This document shows, in pieces, positions 1 to 9,000 of a stretch of DNA of 60,440 bases. Position numbers and translations under genes: made by a program. Under the pieces are notes generated by a model, which saw nothing but the letters and a program-made list of their open reading frames with translations, was not told the DNA's origin and ran no database searches. Position 1 is the first letter of the stretch. Each line of letters begins with the position of its first letter. Origin of the DNA: Bacteroidota bacterium. Its GTDB lineage: Bacteria; Bacteroidota; Bacteroidia; Flavobacteriales_C; GCA-002722245. The stretch is from contig JAPLEZ010000119.1 of assembly GCA_026390935.1 (NCBI GenBank), forward strand, positions 2,073 through 62,512, given 5' to 3'.

Positions 1-1165
1 TGATTCCAGTGGCACTGTTGGTGATGGTAAAATTATTTTGACCACCATTCAACACCAAAATATTTAAATAAAAATCTGCTGTAGTAACCCTGGTAATACT
101 CACCGTTCTTGATCCTGTGCAAACTATTGGAGGAAGAAGTGCACCACCCACTTCATTACCAAAACCCGAAACATGCAAAACATAAGCTGGATGCGACGTT
201 TCAATATATTCTGAAGCCAGTGTAACTTGATAATTGTAAATTTGACCAGCGTTGATTGTAGTTTTTAAAACTCCTCCAATTTTAATCGTGGTATTGTTTT
301 CTGTAGCACAAATCACCGCTCTGTCACCAGTATTGACATCAGGCGCGCTTAAAAAGCCTTTATTTACGATATAATTGGTCCCTGCTATACTCACTGGCAC
401 CATTTGGTCACCAATCAAATCTAAACCATCACCTTGTAATACTGAGTCATCCTTTATAGTAACAGCAATTGGTTTATTTGAAGAAATTAATGTGCCACCC
501 AAATGATCCACACCTAACGTTCCGGTAGCCATTGCTGAATAGGTTTGCCCTTTATTTAATACAATAGAAAAAGGGATTCCTGCAGCATGACCAACTATAT
601 TTTTTGTTGGAGTAATGGTGATGGTCGTATTATCTTCTGTTGCTACAACATCAATTGCTGAATTTCCGGCCAAAGACCAATCTACTTTTCCATTTTGCAA
701 TATATCTTGAAACGGCGTGTAAAATTTGGTACCTAAGGCATTTGCGCCTTTTAACACAAAGAGATCCGAGTTCAGCACTCTTCCTGTTGCAGTACCTACT
801 ACTTCGTAATAAACATTAATATTTTGTGTGGATGTAATGTGCAAGCCTTTATTCTCAACTACATTGGCTGCAGGACTACCATTTTCAATCATGTCAATCC
901 ATACAGATAAATCTTGAGAATAAGTAGTATTGGCTGCAATTGATAAAACGATTGGACTACCTCCATTAAACGAAGCTGCATTGGCAGGCTGCTCAATGGT
1001 AACAGTGGCTGCAGCAGCTCCTGTAGACAATCGTAAAAATACTGGTCTATCGGCATGCGTGCTGGTAACTTCAGGAGCAACAAACCAAAAATCATTATCT
1101 GTTTGCGCTACCGTAACGATAGGCAAAGAAATTAATGACAATATATATAAGACATGCTGTTTCAT
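1..1165 (-). CDS. IgGFc-binding-like secreted protein, C-terminus cut by window edge
   Basis: I translated this open frame by hand: 388 codons run leftward to the window edge without a stop, so the gene is partial. The ATG at 1165 gives MKQHVLYILSL and a signal peptide ending TVA before QTDNDFW; in-frame ATGs at 1174 and 1180 would only add a few residues. The mature part starts with DNDFWFVAPE and holds repeated patterns such as ATEDNTTITITP and CATENNTTIKIGG, which resemble the IgGFc-binding N-terminal domain (PF17517 type) found in many Bacteroidota proteins that end in a gliding/T9SS sorting domain. That end would lie outside the window, so T9SS export is an inference. Function is probably adhesive or surface-associated. 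Confidence 0.75.
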   Translation of the reverse strand, partial: MKQHVLYILSLISLPIVTVAQTDNDFWFVAPEVTSTHADRPVFLRLSTGAAAATVTIEQPANAASFNGGSPIVLSIAANTTYSQDLSVWIDMIENGSPAANVVENKGLHITSTQNINVYYEVVGTATGRVLNSDLFVLKGANALGTKFYTPFQDILQNGKVDWSLAGNSAIDVVATEDNTTITITPTKNIVGHAAGIPFSIVLNKGQTYSAMATGTLGVDHLGGTLISSNKPIAVTIKDDSVLQGDGLDLIGDQMVPVSIAGTNYIVNKGFLSAPDVNTGDRAVICATENNTTIKIGGVLKTTINAGQIYNYQVTLASEYIETSHPAYVLHVSGFGNEVGGALLPPIVCTGSRTVSITRVTTADFYLNILVLNGGQNNFTITNSATGI

Positions 1166-1384
1166 AAATTCCATGAACATAGTATACGGGATCTAACTAG
1201 ATAGGTTCCAAATAAATACGAAATGCATGAAAAATACGCCATCCCACTTAATTGCCTCACGAACAAATACGTAGATGATTTAAGGATTAAATCGCAGCGC
1301 AATCCTGCGTTTTCAATTCAACGATAGAAAAGGCAGAAAAATTCACAAAGGATACTTCAACGTGAACAGAATTGAAATACTTTC

Positions 1385-1801
1385 TTAGGAGCGGGTTTTA
1401 TTGTATTTCATTTTTAATAAACTCCAGTAGTAATCAATCCAGCCTTTTTTAAAGGTTTCGGCAACAACAGCAGGAATATTTTTATGGGTAAAAACAATTT
1501 TACTTTTTGTTTTGTCTACTTTTTTAAATTCGAAAATCACTTCGCTCATGCACTCTTCAGGCCATTTTTCTTCATGCGCTCTCCACGACTGAACAATTAA
1601 CTTACCAGGAATAATTTTTAAATTTTTACCATAAGCATAACCGTCATAAACCGAAAAGCTGTCGCCTACTTTTTTACCAATCACAGCTTTTGCACCTGAT
1701 AAATCGGAGTGTTTTTTCGAATCCATTATTTGCTCGAAAAGCTCATCAACAGAAGCATTCAATGTTACTTGTTGCTTGAAAGAAGTTAATTTTATTGCCA
1801 T
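1385..1801 (-). CDS. SRPBCC (AHSA1-like) domain protein
   Basis: A 138-residue protein from the ATG at 1801 (MAIKLTSF). A longer frame exists upstream but its first 53 residues lie inside the TfoX-like gene and look like out-of-frame translation. The sequence has the START/SRPBCC pattern: an N-terminal strand, NASVDELFEQIMDS helix, several strands, and a long C-terminal helix with the WIDYYWSLL signature of AHSA1-like proteins. These bind hydrophobic ligands or act as Hsp90 co-chaperone-like factors; the ligand here is unknown. It is the last gene of mscL-TfoX-SRPBCC, with one base between the upstream stop and this ATG, so translation is probably coupled. Confidence 0.8.
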   Translation of the reverse strand: MAIKLTSFKQQVTLNASVDELFEQIMDSKKHSDLSGAKAVIGKKVGDSFSVYDGYAYGKNLKIIPGKLIVQSWRAHEEKWPEECMSEVIFEFKKVDKTKSKIVFTHKNIPAVVAETFKKGWIDYYWSLLKMKYNKTRS

Positions 1802-1802
1802 A

Positions 1803-2150
1803 CTATTTTTTCTTTTTTTTACTTGCTTTTGCTTTCGGATTAAATTCAATCGCCAGTTCAATCCACGACTGTAAATCATCGTCCATATCCACCCCTTCCG
1901 GCGAAACAAACACGTAGCCCTGCATTGGTTTTTTAGTAAAATCCATGATGCGTGCACCATTTCGTTTTAAAACCTCCTCTTGTAAATCTGGATCAAAACG
2001 AACCATCAGCTCATTTTTTACAACTCCCACACACATCTTATCATTGAGTAAATAACACAATCCACCCATCATCTTTTTTTCTTCAACAACAATTTTCTTT
2101 TCCTTGAAAATTCTTGTGATACGCTCACCCAAGTACTCGTCGAAGGCCAT
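1803..2150 (-). CDS. TfoX/Sxy N-terminal domain protein
   Basis: A 115-residue protein starting MAFDEYLGERI at 2150; the seven upstream in-frame residues overlap the mscL stop and are unlikely. It matches the TfoX N-terminal domain: an early helix, then KKMMGGLCYLLNDKMCVGVV (the usual MFGG-type core), VRFDPD, and a C-terminal helix ending in a lysine-rich tail. There is no TfoX C-terminal domain, so it is the short stand-alone form. In Gammaproteobacteria TfoX controls competence; single-domain versions in Bacteroidota have no known role. It sits one base after mscL and one base before the SRPBCC gene. Confidence 0.85.
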   Translation of the reverse strand: MAFDEYLGERITRIFKEKKIVVEEKKMMGGLCYLLNDKMCVGVVKNELMVRFDPDLQEEVLKRNGARIMDFTKKPMQGYVFVSPEGVDMDDDLQSWIELAIEFNPKAKASKKKKK

Positions 2151-2151
2151 A

Positions 2152-2532
2152 TTATTTTTTAAGTAAATCACGAATCTCAGTCAGCAACACTTCTTCTTTT
2201 GTTGGTGCAGGAGCGGCTGCAGGAGCTGCCGCTTCTTTTTTCTTGGAAGCATTCATTCCTTTAATGACCAAAAAAAGCACAAAGGCTACAATGATAAAAT
2301 TGATAACGCTTGATAAAAAAACGCCATACTTCACGGATCCAAAAGCAGTTAAATCCTGAATTTTATCCATATGAGCTCTTTCCAACAAAGGCTGCAACAA
2401 CAATGGCGTGATGACATCTTCAATAAAGGAAGAAATTATTTTTCCAAAGGCACCGCCAATAATCACTGCTACGGCCAAATCCACAACATTGCCCCTCATT
2501 GCGAATTGCTTAAATTCTTTTATCATGCTCAT
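2152..2532 (-). CDS. mscL: Large-conductance mechanosensitive channel MscL
   Basis: A 126-residue inner-membrane channel that opens under membrane tension and releases solutes on hypo-osmotic shock. The N-terminal amphipathic helix ([20 protein letters not shown]) and the glycine-rich pore helix with [11 protein letters not shown] are diagnostic. TM1 spans about 14-45 and TM2 about 70-95; an Ala-Pro-rich linker leads to the C-terminal bundle helix [14 protein letters not shown]. Length is close to the family norm. Either ATG at 2532 or at 2526 could be used. First gene of a three-gene minus-strand operon. Confidence 0.97.
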   Translation of the reverse strand: MSMIKEFKQFAMRGNVVDLAVAVIIGGAFGKIISSFIEDVITPLLLQPLLERAHMDKIQDLTAFGSVKYGVFLSSVINFIIVAFVLFLVIKGMNASKKKEAAAPAAAPAPTKEEVLLTEIRDLLKK

Positions 2533-2627
2533 AAATTAAAATTTTAGTTTGTGAATGTTAATACAGCAAAAATGAAAGAAAAAAAGATCATCTCTATGCT
2601 TTGCAATAATATATACTACGAATTAGA

Positions 2628-3221
2628 TCAAAAACAATAGTTTACTCCAATAAAACTATCATTCCTCCACTCCTGTGAACTGTCATTGTATAAACTTAAA
2701 TAGGAAACCTCGCAGCGAATGAAAGCAGCAACTTTTTCATGAAAACGAAAAGAGAGTTCTGGCAAAATTGTATGTGATATTCCATTGCTGTAAAACCGCG
2801 TCCAACATGGCACAGCAAAAAAAAGTTTTTTGTGCGAGCAATGAACACCCAAACTCAAAAAAGGTTCGGCGCTACTCACAGCTGTGCTTCGTTGATCATT
2901 AACTAAACGAATGCGTGCATCCAATCCGAATCCTGCAGAAAATTGCAACGATTTAAATTTACGTGGAATAACATACTCCAAATGTGGCGTAATATCATAT
3001 GCGCTTAAACTAAACACATACAAAGTACCATACGATCGCAAACGCAATGATACTTTGGTATTAATCGACTTTATAATCGGACTGGTGTATTTCAAATTTG
3101 TAATTGGATACAAATATCTATTGCGTAGGCTACCAAAATCCATCGACAAATTATGCTGCGCTAACACTGAAAAATATCCAGTCAAAAGAAAAAACACTAT
3201 TGTAAATATTTTCTTTTTCAT
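2628..3221 (-). CDS. Small outer-membrane beta-barrel-like protein, function unknown
   Basis: 197 residues. A signal peptide (MKKKIFTIVFFLLTGYFSVLA) ends before QHNLSMDF, following the glutamine rule. The mature part is made of alternating hydrophobic/polar strands with many Tyr, Phe and Arg residues, and the last residues are FIGVNYCF, a terminal aromatic strand typical of outer-membrane barrels. No named family is recognised. Its ATG overlaps the stop of the heparinase-like lipoprotein gene by four bases, so the two are co-translated and may act together, for example in handling a polysaccharide or its breakdown products. That link is inference. Confidence 0.65.
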   Translation of the reverse strand: MKKKIFTIVFFLLTGYFSVLAQHNLSMDFGSLRNRYLYPITNLKYTSPIIKSINTKVSLRLRSYGTLYVFSLSAYDITPHLEYVIPRKFKSLQFSAGFGLDARIRLVNDQRSTAVSSAEPFLSLGVHCSHKKLFFAVPCWTRFYSNGISHTILPELSFRFHEKVAAFIRCEVSYLSLYNDSSQEWRNDSFIGVNYCF

Positions 3222-4027
3222 GGCGCTACTTCACTAAATGATTTGCCAATTTTAATTTCATCAAAGAAAACAATGTTGCTGTGTTCAGTTTTCTCTTTAC
3301 CACGATACTGGCCAAACTTAAAGTAGTTGCCGCTTCTGTTAAACAAATTTCTTTTGTAAAATTTGTAATCGCTCCCATTGAAAGGAGTTAAATAATTTCC
3401 ATTGATCCATGCTTCAACAAAAGCATCCTCTTCATCCGACCAATACACATGAAATACCACATCATACCACAATCCTTTTTTTGCATTTGCAAAAGACGCA
3501 ACGGTAAACGTATGATCATTTGAACTAGGATTTTCATTCATCTTTAAATCCAAATTCCCATCGGCATACACCAAAGCCATTGGCGGTGAAGAACCTCGCA
3601 ACACAGGAGAAGGCGTCCACCATTCCCCTTGCTCATAATTGGGCAAATCCTGCCATTGACAGAGTAAATTGTAATGCATGTCGGAGTAGTTGCTATCAAT
3701 CAAAAAGCTAAATCCATAATACACTTCAGTTTTGTATTTGGCACAATCGTAAATAGCAAATTCAGCACGGTAACCATTGTTAATGAAATCATCGGGACGC
3801 AAAGTGTTTTTAAGTGCATACTTTCCCTTTCGAACCGGATTCGTAACCAGTACGGTGTTGAATGTTGTATCAGGAACCAAATAATGAAATCCATCAATAC
3901 TGGCATTTTCAAAATCAAAAACCATTGATTGTACTTCAGCATTCGGGGCTGGGGAAGGAACCTTACCACAAGATAAAATCAATGCAAAAAAAGTAAAACA
4001 GATAATAAGTTGAGTTGCTCTCTTCAT
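3218..4027 (-). CDS. Polysaccharide lyase-like lipoprotein (heparin lyase I fold)
   Basis: About 269 residues from the ATG at 4027 (MKRATQLIICF); an ATG two codons upstream at 4033 is equally open. A lipobox, ALILSC, marks a lipidated cysteine at about residue 20, so it is membrane-anchored. The remainder resembles the heparin lyase I family (PF14099 type): DFENASIDGFHYL opening, GKYALKNTL, YRAEFAIYDCAKY, YNLLCQWQDLPNY, then KGLWYDVVFHVYW and a final FFDEIKIGKS. These enzymes cleave uronic-acid polymers by beta-elimination; the substrate here cannot be read. It overlaps the downstream barrel gene by four bases. Confidence 0.7.
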   Translation of the reverse strand: MKRATQLIICFTFFALILSCGKVPSPAPNAEVQSMVFDFENASIDGFHYLVPDTTFNTVLVTNPVRKGKYALKNTLRPDDFINNGYRAEFAIYDCAKYKTEVYYGFSFLIDSNYSDMHYNLLCQWQDLPNYEQGEWWTPSPVLRGSSPPMALVYADGNLDLKMNENPSSNDHTFTVASFANAKKGLWYDVVFHVYWSDEEDAFVEAWINGNYLTPFNGSDYKFYKRNLFNRSGNYFKFGQYRGKEKTEHSNIVFFDEIKIGKSFSEVAP

Positions 4028-4130
4028 TTGCATATTAAGTACAGGCGCTAATTTCAGAAAAGAAAATTAGAATTCAGAATTTGAATTTTCACAAAATCCA
4101 CTTCGTAGCACGACCAATTAATTTTCTACC

Positions 4131-4475
4131 ATGGCAAACATCTCTCCTGAGTACCTTTATCAAAGCATATTAAATTTTTGCAGCAACGATGAGAGTTCAG
4201 CGAAGGAATTACTGGCGCTCATTAAGTCTTCTGTAGCGGAATCATATGAAACAATTAGTGCTTTGCAACTGAAAGAAAACAGCGAGGAAATTGCTCAAAT
4301 AGCACATCGCTTGCGATTTTCATTTTCAGTGATTGGCTACACAGAGATGCAAGACGATGCTGCAAACATTGAAAACACAATAGTAGAGAAAGAAATAAAT
4401 GATGGACTGGAAAAGGAATTTGAGCAGTTCAAAAATAAATTCAATGATCTAAATACAACACTAAAATTAATGTAA
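4131..4475 (+). CDS. Hpt (histidine phosphotransfer) domain protein
   Basis: 114 residues, all alpha-helical by pattern, matching a stand-alone Hpt domain. The phosphoacceptor is His59 in QIAHRLRFSFSVIG, followed by the conserved small-residue turn. Hpt proteins pass phosphate between a hybrid kinase and a response regulator. The last base of its stop codon is the first base of the next ATG (TAATG), and the next gene is a receiver protein, so the two are almost certainly partners. No histidine kinase lies nearby; it would have to come from elsewhere in the genome. Confidence 0.85.
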   Translation: MANISPEYLYQSILNFCSNDESSAKELLALIKSSVAESYETISALQLKENSEEIAQIAHRLRFSFSVIGYTEMQDDAANIENTIVEKEINDGLEKEFEQFKNKFNDLNTTLKLM

Positions 4476-4969
4476 TGAGCAAGCAAGATAAATTAACGAT
4501 TTTGGTGGTGGATGACGACGTGTTTTATTTAAAATCCATTATTATCGGATTAGACGGCAAGTATCACGACAAAGTAAATTTTAAATATTTTTTCAATCCA
4601 ATTGATTTGCTCAATCAATTGAAAGCAAATGAATTTCAAGTCGACCTAATACTTTTAGATTACAATTTAGACAACAGTATTTCAGGCATTGAACTGATAC
4701 AAAGAATAAAGGCAATCAATCCACAATTTGACATTGTGATGGTAAGTTCGCAACAAAATTTACAGACTGTATTTTCTACTATAAAAAGTGGTGCTAGAAC
4801 TTATATTCAAAAAGGAAGCAATATCTTAAAGGATTTACAAGATTGCGTTGACAACAAAATCGCCTCTAAGGAAGACGAAAGACTAGCAAAGAAAACAAAG
4901 AAGATTGCAATATTTGCAATTCCGATTTTAGTAGTGATTCTTTTTACTCTTTATTTGTTGAAGAAATAA
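4475..4969 (+). CDS. Response regulator receiver domain with C-terminal membrane anchor
   Basis: 164 residues. Residues 7-125 form a CheY-like receiver: acidic triad Asp13-Asp15 in VVDDDVF, phosphoacceptor Asp62 in LLDYNLD, switch Ser91 in VMVSSQ, and conserved Lys113 in YIQKG. There is no DNA-binding or enzymatic output domain. Instead a charged linker (KEDERLAKKTKK) leads to one strongly hydrophobic segment, residues about 143-162, ending in two lysines, which looks like a C-terminal tail anchor. Such an arrangement is uncommon. It probably acts as a phosphate sink or docking switch at the inner membrane, paired with the upstream Hpt protein. Confidence 0.85.
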   Translation: MSKQDKLTILVVDDDVFYLKSIIIGLDGKYHDKVNFKYFFNPIDLLNQLKANEFQVDLILLDYNLDNSISGIELIQRIKAINPQFDIVMVSSQQNLQTVFSTIKSGARTYIQKGSNILKDLQDCVDNKIASKEDERLAKKTKKIAIFAIPILVVILFTLYLLKK

Positions 4970-4983
4970 GGCGAGTGCTAGCA

Positions 4984-5020
4984 AAAAGCAGCAGTTATTT
5001 TATCGTCTTCTGCTGCTTTT
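4984..5020. terminator. Bidirectional terminator between converging REC and PorP/SprF genes
   Basis: An 11-bp perfect stem (AAAAGCAGCAG at 4984-4994 with CTGCTGCTTTT at 5010-5020) with a 15-base loop. It has T runs in both directions. The right arm and part of the loop lie inside the last codons of the PorP/SprF gene and encode its Ser-Ser-Arg-Arg end. Confidence 0.7.
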
Positions 5021-6037
5021 GTAAGTATTGGCCAGCATATAACTTGCTGATATTTCAAACCCACCTAATCCTCTTGTAGCGGTTCGTAAATCAGAATGAT
5101 TAACATCGTAACTTAGACCAAAACGATAGTCGGAAAATTCATATTGAAACACTGCCACAAATGCATCGGCCAAGCGATGAAACAATCCGACAGAAAATGC
5201 CGAGCCTTTAACAAAACCTGTGTATCGGCTGGATTGATTCAAACCATATCTCATTAAAGCACCATAAAAAAACTCCAAAGAACTTCCTTGATTGTAAAAA
5301 GTAAATCCTGGAGCCACAGCCATATTTGAATTACCCAAACTAAACAGTCCTTGTCCGTGCAAAACTATTTTCATGTACATTGGATCTGCCAATTGCGTGA
5401 AAGAAACATCGGGTCTGTTGACGTGAAAAACCGAAAGTCCGACATTAAATTTCTTATAATTATTTCCAATTACTTTCGCCGTAAATGCGCGATTGCTGTA
5501 AGTCCAATTAATTCCTAAAGCACAGTCTACATAAATTTTGGAGGGCAATCCATCTATTTCATTGCTTGGCAAATTAGGATCATAATAAGTTCCGTTGTAT
5601 TGACTACCCCACTGAAAATTTCCGTAATTAATTCTTCTTTGCGCAAATCCACCTTGCAATCCACCTCCCAGCACATTATTAGCATTCAATTTAACGTGAT
5701 AAGCTAAAGTGAAATTAATTGCATCAATTCTCAATTTGGAAGACCCTGCATCATCGTTAAATAAATTAACTCCAGTGGCCCAATAACTCTTCGATTTTTT
5801 CCTGTTGTTTAACTTCATATCAAACGATGCTGATGAAGTTGAAAAAGGTTGCGCTACTGTGCCCCACTGATTTTTGTAATTGATGTTCGCTTGCATATCG
5901 TACACTGCACCAGCCAATGCAGGATTTTGCATCAGCGGCGCAGTGCTAAACTGACTGAAATGCTGATCTTGTGCAACAACACTAAAGCTGCACAAAAACC
6001 ATAAAACAAGTTGATATGTTTTTATATACTTCAGCAC
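5000..6037 (-). CDS. PorP/SprF family type IX secretion membrane protein
   Basis: 345 residues. A signal peptide ends VVA before QDQHFSQ, then the PorP/SprF hallmark HFSQFSTAPLMQNPALAG follows at the mature N-terminus. The rest is a predicted 14-strand-type outer-membrane barrel with repeats such as YKNQWGTVAQPF and LGGGLQGGFAQRR. PorP/SprF proteins bind T9SS shuttle components and are often dedicated to a neighbouring type B cargo. Here the gene follows directly after the stop of the giant GH8 protein with no spacer, on the same strand, so it is very probably the dedicated partner for that cargo. Confidence 0.93.
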   Translation of the reverse strand: MLKYIKTYQLVLWFLCSFSVVAQDQHFSQFSTAPLMQNPALAGAVYDMQANINYKNQWGTVAQPFSTSSASFDMKLNNRKKSKSYWATGVNLFNDDAGSSKLRIDAINFTLAYHVKLNANNVLGGGLQGGFAQRRINYGNFQWGSQYNGTYYDPNLPSNEIDGLPSKIYVDCALGINWTYSNRAFTAKVIGNNYKKFNVGLSVFHVNRPDVSFTQLADPMYMKIVLHGQGLFSLGNSNMAVAPGFTFYNQGSSLEFFYGALMRYGLNQSSRYTGFVKGSAFSVGLFHRLADAFVAVFQYEFSDYRFGLSYDVNHSDLRTATRGLGGFEISASYMLANTYKSSRRR

Positions 6038-9000
6038 TTATTGCACTATACTTAAGTTTCCTCTTTTGTGAACAACTTCTCCACCTAATAACTTTGCATC
6101 CAGAACATAAATGAATTCTCCCGAGTTCATTTGCATAGTTCTAAAAACTCCATCCCAACACAATTCTTGATCTTCCGTTTCAAAAACTTTTTCTCCCCAA
6201 CGATCAAAAATCACAAAATGCATAGTCTCAATACAACTTCCGTACACACATAATTTTGCATTTTCTTCATTCCCACTTTTCGGATTCAATGCATTGGGAA
6301 CAAACACTTCACTGCAATCTTCTACAATGATATTCACTGTGTCTTGCGACTTACAATTTTTATTGCTTCCACTTACGATATAGGTAATATTTTCTGATGG
6401 TTTTGATTTTGGAGAAGAACAATCAGTGCAGCTTAAATCGGTTGATGGCGTCCACAAATAATTGCTGGCTCCGCTTGCTTGCAGTTGAACAGTTTTTCCA
6501 CGAGGAATTTTCATATCATCAGAAACTTTTAATTGAGGAGTATTTACTATCTCCAGCGTGTCCTTTGCAATAACTGCAGCACATCCACCAACAGCAGCTA
6601 TGGTATTTGTGATATAATAAACTCCTGCAGCGCTTGCACCAATATTTACAATTCCCGAAACAGAATCAATCACCAATCCAACTGATGAATGGAATTTTCC
6701 TGAAACACTTCCACCACTTAAAATAGGAGAAATTGAAATTGAATCTTTACAATATTCTTTATCAGGATAAGAGAAATTAGCTTTTCCTTGAATGCTGATT
6801 TCTACACTTTGAGTTGCACTCGCTGAACCACAACCCGCTACTCCAGCAATATCATTGGTAACGGTATATTTACCAGCTGCACTAGTTGTTAAATCAATTG
6901 TTCCATTAACAGAATTAATAGTTAATCCTGCAGGACTTGCCGAGAAAACACCGGCGCTGGCACCTGCAGCTAATTTCACTTTTGCACTTCCAGCACTCGT
7001 GCACAACGATGAGGACGAATAAGAAAAATTAGCATTAGGACTACTTGGGTAAATCACCACCAAACCAGTATCACTAACCTGAGCGCAACCACCAGTTGCG
7101 GCAATCGTGTTTGTCACAACATATGTACCTGCTGTACTTCCAGCCAAATCAACCACCCCACTTGAAGCATTTATTTTCAATCCCACTTTTGCAGTAAATA
7201 CTCCGCTCACACCTCCATTAATAAAAACGGGAGTTGCGGTACCTGCCGACTGGCAATATGGACCGCTATATACAAAATCGGCCACAGATGCATCGTTAAT
7301 GACAACAGTAGTTGTGCTGCTATCGCTTCCACAAGAATTAGAGACTTTATTTTTTACTGAATAAGTTCCTGCTGTGCTATTCACTATATCAAGTTTTCCG
7401 CTAGTAGCATCAATTACTAAACCACTTGCAGAACTAAAAACACCCAACGCACCACTTCCAAAAACATAATCAACATTTGCGCTTGCAGTGCCTTTGCAAA
7501 AAGGTCCCTTGTAAGAAATTGTAGCAGCCTTAGGAGCAGCAATAATATTTATAGTCACTGTATTAGAAGTATCTTTTGATTTTGCTGTGCAACTTAACGA
7601 GCTTGTCAAAACAACTTTTACTACATCACCATTTTTAAAAGTAGTGGTGAAATTTGAATCTGCACTTGCAGAAGAAACTCCGTTTACGAGCCATATGAAT
7701 GATGGAGTAGCTCCTCCATTTTTCACAGTCGCTTTAAATGCAATGGTAGTTCCTGCACACACTGCACCTGGATCATTGATAACAACATCTGCTACTGCTC
7801 CTGCACTCACGGTGATATTCACAACATTAGAGGTGTCGCTTGATTTATTAATACAAGTGGCGTTCGACTTCATGATCACACTCACTGCATCACCATTTTT
7901 CAATGTTGTGCTGTTAAACAAACTATCGGTTTTACCTACTATATTGGCGCCGTTCAATTGCCATTGAAAAGTAGGCGTTGTTCCTGCATTTGCTTTTGAT
8001 GACACTTTAAAGCTCACCTCTTTTCCACTGCAGATAGTTGTGTTGTCAGCCGTGATTTGTACATCGGGATTTTGTTTGCTATTCACTTTAATTTTCAACG
8101 CTGATGAGTTCACAGTTTTAATTGAAGCACAACTTGAACTGCTTGTCATTTCAACATAAACACTATCGCCATCTTTAATGCTTAAAGGAGTATAAGAGGT
8201 ATCGGTAACGCCAGTATTCACGCCATTTAAAAACCATTTATACGTGGGTGCATTCCCTTGTCCGCTTCTGCTGCCCAAAGAAAATTTAACTGATGTTCCC
8301 TCGCAAATTGTTGTTCCCTGATCCGATGTAATAGATACTTTAGGAACCAATGCTGAAGTAACAGAAATTAAAATTTTATTGGACGATACCGGAGAATTGG
8401 AAACACATTTTTCATTCGAGGTCAATACCACCTTTAACGAATCACCATTTTTCAAAGTGCTTGAATTGTAGGTATCTGATGTTGCGCCAACCACTGCAAC
8501 TCCATTCAAATACCATTGATAAGTAGGAGTAGTTCCTCCCAAAGTTGGAGTTGCTTTTAGCACTACCGCTTCACCACTACATATCGGTCCCGGATCGTTC
8601 ACTACAACACTAGCGGTGACACTGGTGACAATTTCAATTCTCACCGATCCTGTAAATACTGTATCGCAAGTTCCGGAAATTACTTTTCGACGGAAATAAG
8701 TTGTAGTATTCAATTTTGGAGGTAAATAGGATAGTGAAGTGGCCGATGCAATGTCGGTCCATTTTATAAGATCAGTCGATGATTGCCATTGATAGCTATA
8801 AATTCCAGTACCACCTGTTGGTAGTAAAATATATTTAATGCTATCGGGATTCACCGCGCTGCATACTGTTTGGTTTTCCCCAATGCTTCCCGAAGTTGTT
8901 AATCTAGGATACACCGAAATTTTTATTGGCAAGGTGCTAATTGTTCCGCACAAAGTACCAGTGATATTTCTGCGGTACCATCGCGTTTCAGTTAATGCCG

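Noticed and set aside
889-1196. Frames on both strands inside the IgGFc-like gene (889-1095 minus, 930-1196 plus)
   Set aside because: The long minus-strand frame ending at 1165 has the signal peptide and family pattern; the others are shadows without features.
1802-1960. 53-residue N-terminal extension of the SRPBCC protein
   Set aside because: It overlaps the TfoX-like gene fully, has odd composition, and the family start fits MAIKLTSF at 1801.
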